7,556 nt of DNA from Chloroflexota bacterium (GTDB taxonomy: Archaea > Iainarchaeota > Iainarchaeia > Iainarchaeales > GCA-2688035), in the NCBI GenBank assembly GCA_030634785.1, contig DAOWAC010000045.1, positions 1 through 7,556 of the forward strand. The letters are read 5' to 3'. Positions 5,091 to 7,556 of this stretch are shown here, in pieces. Below the pieces are notes generated by a model. It did not search any database. It was not told the DNA's origin and saw only the letters and a list, made by a program, of their open reading frames with translations. The stretch's first letter is position 1; the number at the start of each line of letters is the position of its first letter. Both the position numbers and the translations under genes were made by a program.

Positions 5091-5249
5091 ATGCCAGCGA
5101 AGAAACCATTTGGCGGATATGCAATATGTTTCAAAGGCTGTACAGAAACAGCAGAAGACATTTTTGGAACAAGTAAAATTCCACCAAGCGAAATGACCAA
5201 AAAGATTTGGGCTTACGTAAAAAGTAAAGGCATTGCCGGAAAGGATTAA
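5091..5249 (+). CDS. 52-residue SWIB-like mini-protein
   Basis: A small protein whose residues 21-50 (AEDIFGTSKIPPSEMTKKIW plus AYVKSKGIAG) resemble the core of SWIB/MDM2-type domains, where a Gly-containing loop, Pro-x-Ser/Thr-Glu, and KK(L/I)WxYVK are typical. It is shorter than a full SWIB domain (about 75 residues), lacking the C-terminal half. The N-terminus MPAKKPFGGYAICFKGC carries two Cys (13, 17). A strong Shine-Dalgarno site, a good TATA-like box and a hairpin terminator that overlaps the last codons make it a convincing single-gene transcription unit. SWIB domains mediate chromatin- or topoisomerase-associated interactions in eukaryotes and some bacteria; what this short form binds is unknown. 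Confidence 0.72.
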   Translation: MPAKKPFGGYAICFKGCTETAEDIFGTSKIPPSEMTKKIWAYVKSKGIAGKD

Positions 5250-5273
5250 GGCAATGCATTTTTTCCTTTTTTT
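5230..5273 (+). terminator. Intrinsic hairpin/T-tract terminator of the SWIB-like gene
   Basis: GCATTGCC (5230-5237) and GGCAATGC (5250-5257) form a perfect 8-bp stem around a 12-nt loop that contains the TAA stop. The stem is followed by two long T runs (5259-5264 and 5267-5273). Confidence 0.75.
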
Positions 5274-5290
5274 AAAATAGTCAAAAAAAC

Positions 5291-5332
5291 CAGCTGTTAA
5301 AGGAGAATAATTTCCTTTAAAAAAACAACTGA
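5291..5332. repeat. Inverted repeat between the SWIB-like gene and tRNA-Asp
   Basis: TTAAAGGA (5297-5304) and TCCTTTAA (5313-5320) are perfect inverted copies with an 8-nt loop. An outer CAGCTG (5291-5296) can partly pair with CAACTG (5326-5331), one mismatch, past an A-rich bulge. It may act as a back-up terminator for either strand; no gene is seen in 5274-5399. Confidence 0.45.
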
Positions 5333-5399
5333 TGCCAATTATTTTAGACATTTCTAAAACTTTTCTAAAGAAAGGTTTTGCAAACAAAAAATAAAAACT

Positions 5400-5471
5400 G
5401 CCCTGGTAGTCTATCGGTTAGGATACGGCCCTGTCGAGGCTGTGAGGCGGGTTCGACTCCCGCCCAGGGCG
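5400..5471 (+). tRNA. tRNA-Asp (anticodon GTC)
   Basis: A complete cloverleaf. Acceptor GCCCTGG (5400-5406) pairs with CCAGGGC (5464-5470), with discriminator G5471. The D arm is 5409-5424 with an 8-nt loop. The anticodon stem CGGCC/GGCTG (5426-5430/5438-5442) encloses CTGTCGA with anticodon GTC at 5433-5435. The variable loop is TGAG, and the T arm is GCGGG-TTCGACT-CCCGC (5447-5463). CCA is not encoded (CTA follows), and no intron is present. A GGGG/CCCC hairpin lies just downstream (5478-5494). Confidence 0.97.
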
Positions 5472-5687
5472 CTAACCTGGGGACACTATGCCCCCCTCGC
5501 TTTCTTCTTATTGCAAAAACGCTTTTAGCCAAAGCTTTTACTATAATATAATAATATAACGACAAACATAGATGAGTAACTAATAGAAAAAGCTGTAAAT
5601 GGAAAGAATCATTAGACAGAATGTTAAGAGAAGTGCCAAGAAAAAAAAGTATGCTTGCAATTACTACAAATAAGTAATTGGCAAGTA
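5472..5687. other. Non-coding stretch with AT-rich block and a strong hairpin
   Basis: No convincing gene is seen between the tRNA and the lipoprotein promoter. It contains a GGGG/CCCC hairpin after the tRNA, a TATA-like AT block (about 5540-5560), and an imperfect hairpin at 5651-5688: CTTGC and AATTACT pair with AGTAATT and GCAAG around the loop ACAAATA, with one bulged G at 5680. The AT block could drive a small RNA that includes the hairpin, but this is speculative. No T-tract follows the hairpin. Confidence 0.4.
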
Positions 5688-5752
5688 TTAACAGCCTAAC
5701 ACGCGCTCAACTTCATTAACTTTAAAAAGGATAACGCATCAAATCCTTTTTA
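5688..5752 (+). promoter_or_regulatory. Lipoprotein promoter: upstream element, TATA box and inverted repeat; likely leaderless
   Basis: TTAACAGCCTAAC (5688-5700) lies 20 nt before TTTAAAAA (5721-5728). That TATA-like box is centred about 27 nt before ATG 5752, so the mRNA probably begins at the start codon (no Shine-Dalgarno site is present). AAAAAGGAT (5724-5732) and ATCCTTTTT (5743-5751) form a perfect 9-bp inverted repeat over the box and start site, a candidate operator. Confidence 0.55.
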
Positions 5753-7422
5753 TGAAAAAACAGCTAGTTATAGCAGTAGCTTTACTGGTAGCAATTCTAT
5801 TTTCCGGATGCTTAAGCAACCCTGCAATTGATAACGCAAAAACAAGCGAAGCTATTCAAAACTTTCTTGCAGAATGCCCCAACGCAAGCACAAATCTTAC
5901 TTTACTGGGTGAAGAGGCCATTGAAGCTGACTCAGACTTTCAAGAAAAATGCAAGGGCGTTGAAGTAAAATCGTACACCAAAGTTGTTTTTTCCGACCAA
6001 GATAGCAAAACAAATGCAATAGCATTTGTAGACAATGAAGAAGTCGTATGCGCTTTTATTTCACAAAATCAAGAAGAATGCGCTGAAATCTGGCAATGCT
6101 CTGATTGGCAACCATTCAATTGCCCACAATCAGAACAACAAACAAGAACATGCACAGACACTGCCAACTGTGGAACAGAAGAAAACAAGCCAGAAGAAAC
6201 AAAAACATGCAATTATGCCTGCACAGAATCATGGAACTGCACAGAATGGTCAGAATGCATAAATCATCAACAAACAAGAGCCTGTAATGATACAAGCAAC
6301 TGCGAAACAACAACAAATAAACCATTAGAAACACGTATATGTACTCATACTGTTTCAGAGTCATGGAATTGTAGTGATTGGTTAGACTGCATAGAGGGCA
6401 TGCAAACGAGGAGTTGTATTGACGAAAGCAATTCTGGAACAACGATAGATAAACCCAAGGAAACAAGAGAATGTGAAGAAGAATGTGAAGAAAACTGGAA
6501 TTGTGGTCCATGGAGTCAGTGTATTAATGAAACACAATCAAGAACCTGTACTGATGCCACTGCTTGTGGTACAGAAGAAAACAAGCCTGAAGAGTCACAG
6601 ATTTGCGAAATTGAAGTAAGTTGTGCAGATACAGATGATGGATTGGATTACTTTGTAGACGGCGATGTTACGGTTACTACTAACGGAATTTTAACAATTT
6701 CAGATATGTGTCTAGTTGATTTGGTAGAGCTTGCTGCCCAATACCCAACTTACGAAACAATTCTCAATGGCTTTATTAACGCAGGAGTTGTAGAATCCAA
6801 CCAACTCAATGACCCAAATGTATTACTTGAGAGTTACTGTCCAACAAACACCCCTGAAGACTATACTGCATTCACATTCCAAACAACCTATACCTGCCCA
6901 AATGGATGCGAAGGCATAGTAGGAACAGGACCAGCTGCAACAACAGGAAGATGCTTACCAGCACTAGCTGAACCTGTTTGTGGAAATGATGAAGTAGAAG
7001 ATGGAGAAGAATGCGATGATGGAAACACCAATGATGGAGATGGTTGTTCCAGCACCTGCACAATAGAAGAAGCAGGAGTAACATGCAGCGATTCCGATGG
7101 AGGATTAAATTATGCAGTAGATGGTGATGTTGTAGTTACAACAACAGGCACGCTCACAATAGCGGACTTTTGTTTATCAGACCTTGTCGAATTGGCAGCA
7201 GAATACTCTACTTATCAAACAATTCTTAATGGAATGATTAGCGCAGGAGTTATTGAAGCATCTCAAGTAAATGACCCCAACGTTATCATTGAAGGTTATT
7301 GCCCAACAGAAATACCAGATGACTTTACTCCTTTTGACTTTGAAAAAGCTTATGCCTGCCCAAATGGATGCGAAGGCATAAAAGGCACAACTGAAAATAC
7401 ATCAGGCATCTGCTTACCATAA
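5752..7422 (+). CDS. Cys-rich surface lipoprotein with TSP1-like repeats and duplicated DSDGG domains
   Basis: A 556-residue exported protein. A signal peptide with lipobox-like FSGC (Cys20) predicts a lipid anchor. Residues 21-110 form an unrecognised domain with four Cys. Four thrombospondin-1-like repeats follow (about 114-153, 161-197, 205-241, 249-285), each with WxCxxW and QxRxCxD, then usually NCGT and KPEET; the last three have a 44-residue period. Two copies of a roughly 110-residue domain (291-401 and 445-554) share SCxDxDxGLxY, LVELAAxYxTYxTILNG, NDPNV and CPNGCEGI. Between them, residues 410-436 match a DUF4215/Myxococcus Cys-rich motif (CGN, EECDDGN, DGDGCSSTC). No C-terminal membrane helix is present. 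The fold is likely held by disulfides, so it may be a client of the thiol pathway upstream. Role probably adhesion or surface binding. Confidence 0.82.
   Translation: MKKQLVIAVALLVAILFSGCLSNPAIDNAKTSEAIQNFLAECPNASTNLTLLGEEAIEADSDFQEKCKGVEVKSYTKVVFSDQDSKTNAIAFVDNEEVVCAFISQNQEECAEIWQCSDWQPFNCPQSEQQTRTCTDTANCGTEENKPEETKTCNYACTESWNCTEWSECINHQQTRACNDTSNCETTTNKPLETRICTHTVSESWNCSDWLDCIEGMQTRSCIDESNSGTTIDKPKETRECEEECEENWNCGPWSQCINETQSRTCTDATACGTEENKPEESQICEIEVSCADTDDGLDYFVDGDVTVTTNGILTISDMCLVDLVELAAQYPTYETILNGFINAGVVESNQLNDPNVLLESYCPTNTPEDYTAFTFQTTYTCPNGCEGIVGTGPAATTGRCLPALAEPVCGNDEVEDGEECDDGNTNDGDGCSSTCTIEEAGVTCSDSDGGLNYAVDGDVVVTTTGTLTIADFCLSDLVELAAEYSTYQTILNGMISAGVIEASQVNDPNVIIEGYCPTEIPDDFTPFDFEKAYACPNGCEGIKGTTENTSGICLP
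6091..6606 (+). repeat. Four TSP1-like repeat units in the lipoprotein gene
   Basis: Units start near Trp114, 161, 205 and 249 of the protein. Units 1, 2 and 4 carry five Cys each; unit 3 has Ser228 in place of the fourth Cys. Units 1 and 4 share the 17-nt string ACAGAAGAAAACAAGCC, while units 3 and 4 use more T-ending codons than units 1 and 2, so the units have diverged unevenly. Confidence 0.75.
6622..7416 (+). repeat. Duplicated ~110-residue domain flanking a DUF4215 motif
   Basis: Copy 1 spans about 6622-6954 and copy 2 about 7084-7413. They are clearly homologous along their length, yet mostly diverged at the DNA level. An exception is a 26-nt stretch identical in both (6893-6918 and 7355-7380) that encodes CPNGCEGI. 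Confidence 0.8.
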
Positions 7423-7424
7423 CC

Positions 7425-7496
7425 TTAACTAGCCTAACCGGCTCTGTAGAAATGCTTTATAAATAGGGCTAAATAGGAGGTTGCACTCCTATTTAG
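7425..7496 (+). promoter_or_regulatory. Promoter of the truncated last gene with an 11-bp inverted-repeat operator
   Basis: TTAACTAGCCTAAC (7425-7438) lies 17 nt before a strong TATA box TTTATAAA (7456-7463). Transcription would start near 7484-7488. CTAAATAGGAG (7469-7479) and CTCCTATTTAG (7486-7496) are perfect 11-bp inverted copies with a 6-nt spacer, directly over the expected start site. This is the classic position for a repressor operator. The GGAGG inside it is too far from ATG 7498 to act as a ribosome site. Confidence 0.6.
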
Positions 7497-7497
7497 T

Positions 7498-7556
7498 ATG
7501 ACCCCTACAACTACAATACCCGGAATAAAAGTTAATACTTTCTACCAGCTTGTTGA
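7498..7556 (+). CDS. Start of an unidentified gene, cut by the window end
   Basis: An open frame from ATG 7498 runs to the window edge: 19 full codons beginning MTPTTTIPGIKVNTFYQL. It follows a strong TATA-like box and an operator-like inverted repeat, with an expected leader of only about 10-14 nt. Nothing in the visible residues identifies a family. The palindrome suggests tight regulation, perhaps autoregulation if the gene encodes a DNA-binding protein, but that is a guess. Confidence 0.5.
   Translation, partial: MTPTTTIPGIKVNTFYQLV

Noticed and set aside
5365..5565. Minus-strand open frame across the tRNA
   Set aside because: It runs through the whole tRNA-Asp gene on the opposite strand and encodes an antisense-tRNA artefact (GVEPASQPRQG-type sequence).
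5599..5673. 24-codon basic ORF between the tRNA and the lipoprotein gene
   Set aside because: No ribosome site, Lys-run composition expected from A-rich DNA, and it runs into the hairpin at 5651-5688.
6116..6511. 131-codon minus-strand frame inside the lipoprotein gene
   Set aside because: A shadow of the TSP1-like repeats; its Leu/Phe/Cys-rich sequence follows from antisense codons.
7476..7480. GGAGG as a ribosome binding site for the last gene
   Set aside because: It is 17 nt from ATG 7498 and lies upstream of the transcription start predicted from the TATA box; it is better explained as one arm of the palindrome.
1..7556. CRISPR array, insertion sequence or prophage
   Set aside because: No regularly spaced identical repeats, no transposase or integrase frame, and no terminal inverted repeats with a coding core were found.

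Overview
The window looks like a piece of an archaeal chromosome, most likely a small-genome (DPANN-type) lineage. This is inferred from several features. There are TATA-like boxes about 25-30 nt upstream of inferred transcription starts, and at least one apparently leaderless gene. The tRNA-Asp gene has no encoded CCA. There is a stand-alone ferredoxin:thioredoxin reductase catalytic subunit, a SWIB-like mini-protein, and a Cys-rich surface lipoprotein whose modules (TSP1-like repeats, 'DSDGGxNY' domains, a DUF4215 motif) are frequent in such archaea. Taxonomy cannot be settled from the window alone. The DNA is AT-rich and nearly all genes lie on the + strand.

Region 1 (1-951) is a tight cluster. 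It holds an ArsR-type winged-helix regulator (5' end possibly outside the window), a 29-residue Gly/Lys/Arg-rich peptide and a DUF5320-type protein. The last two have strong Shine-Dalgarno sites, and the cluster ends in a T-tract terminator. Region 2 (952-3596) is a thiol-redox locus: a cytosolic thioredoxin, an FTR catalytic chain, a possible 26-codon coupled micro-ORF, a membrane-anchored extracytoplasmic thioredoxin-like protein, and a CcdA-like membrane thiol transporter overlapping it by 4 nt. Read together, these form a plausible electron relay: ferredoxin, FTR, thioredoxin, CcdA, then the outward-facing thioredoxin.

Region 3 (3597-5399) contains an orphan SPPY-type amino-methyltransferase. 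A minus-strand gene that appears frameshifted in a homopolymer follows it. It lies divergent to a 52-residue SWIB-like protein that ends in a clear hairpin/T-tract terminator. Region 4 (5400-7556) has tRNA-Asp(GTC), about 280 nt of structured non-coding DNA, a 556-residue repeat-rich lipoprotein, and the first 19 codons of another gene cut by the window end.

The most unexpected regulatory pattern is a CTAAC-containing element 16-20 nt upstream of the TATA-like box of four genes (starts at 1926, 5091, 5752, 7498). In the last two the element is extended to nearly identical 13/14-nt sequences. Separately, three promoters (before 1129, 5752 and 7498) carry inverted repeats over the TATA/start region that resemble operators.
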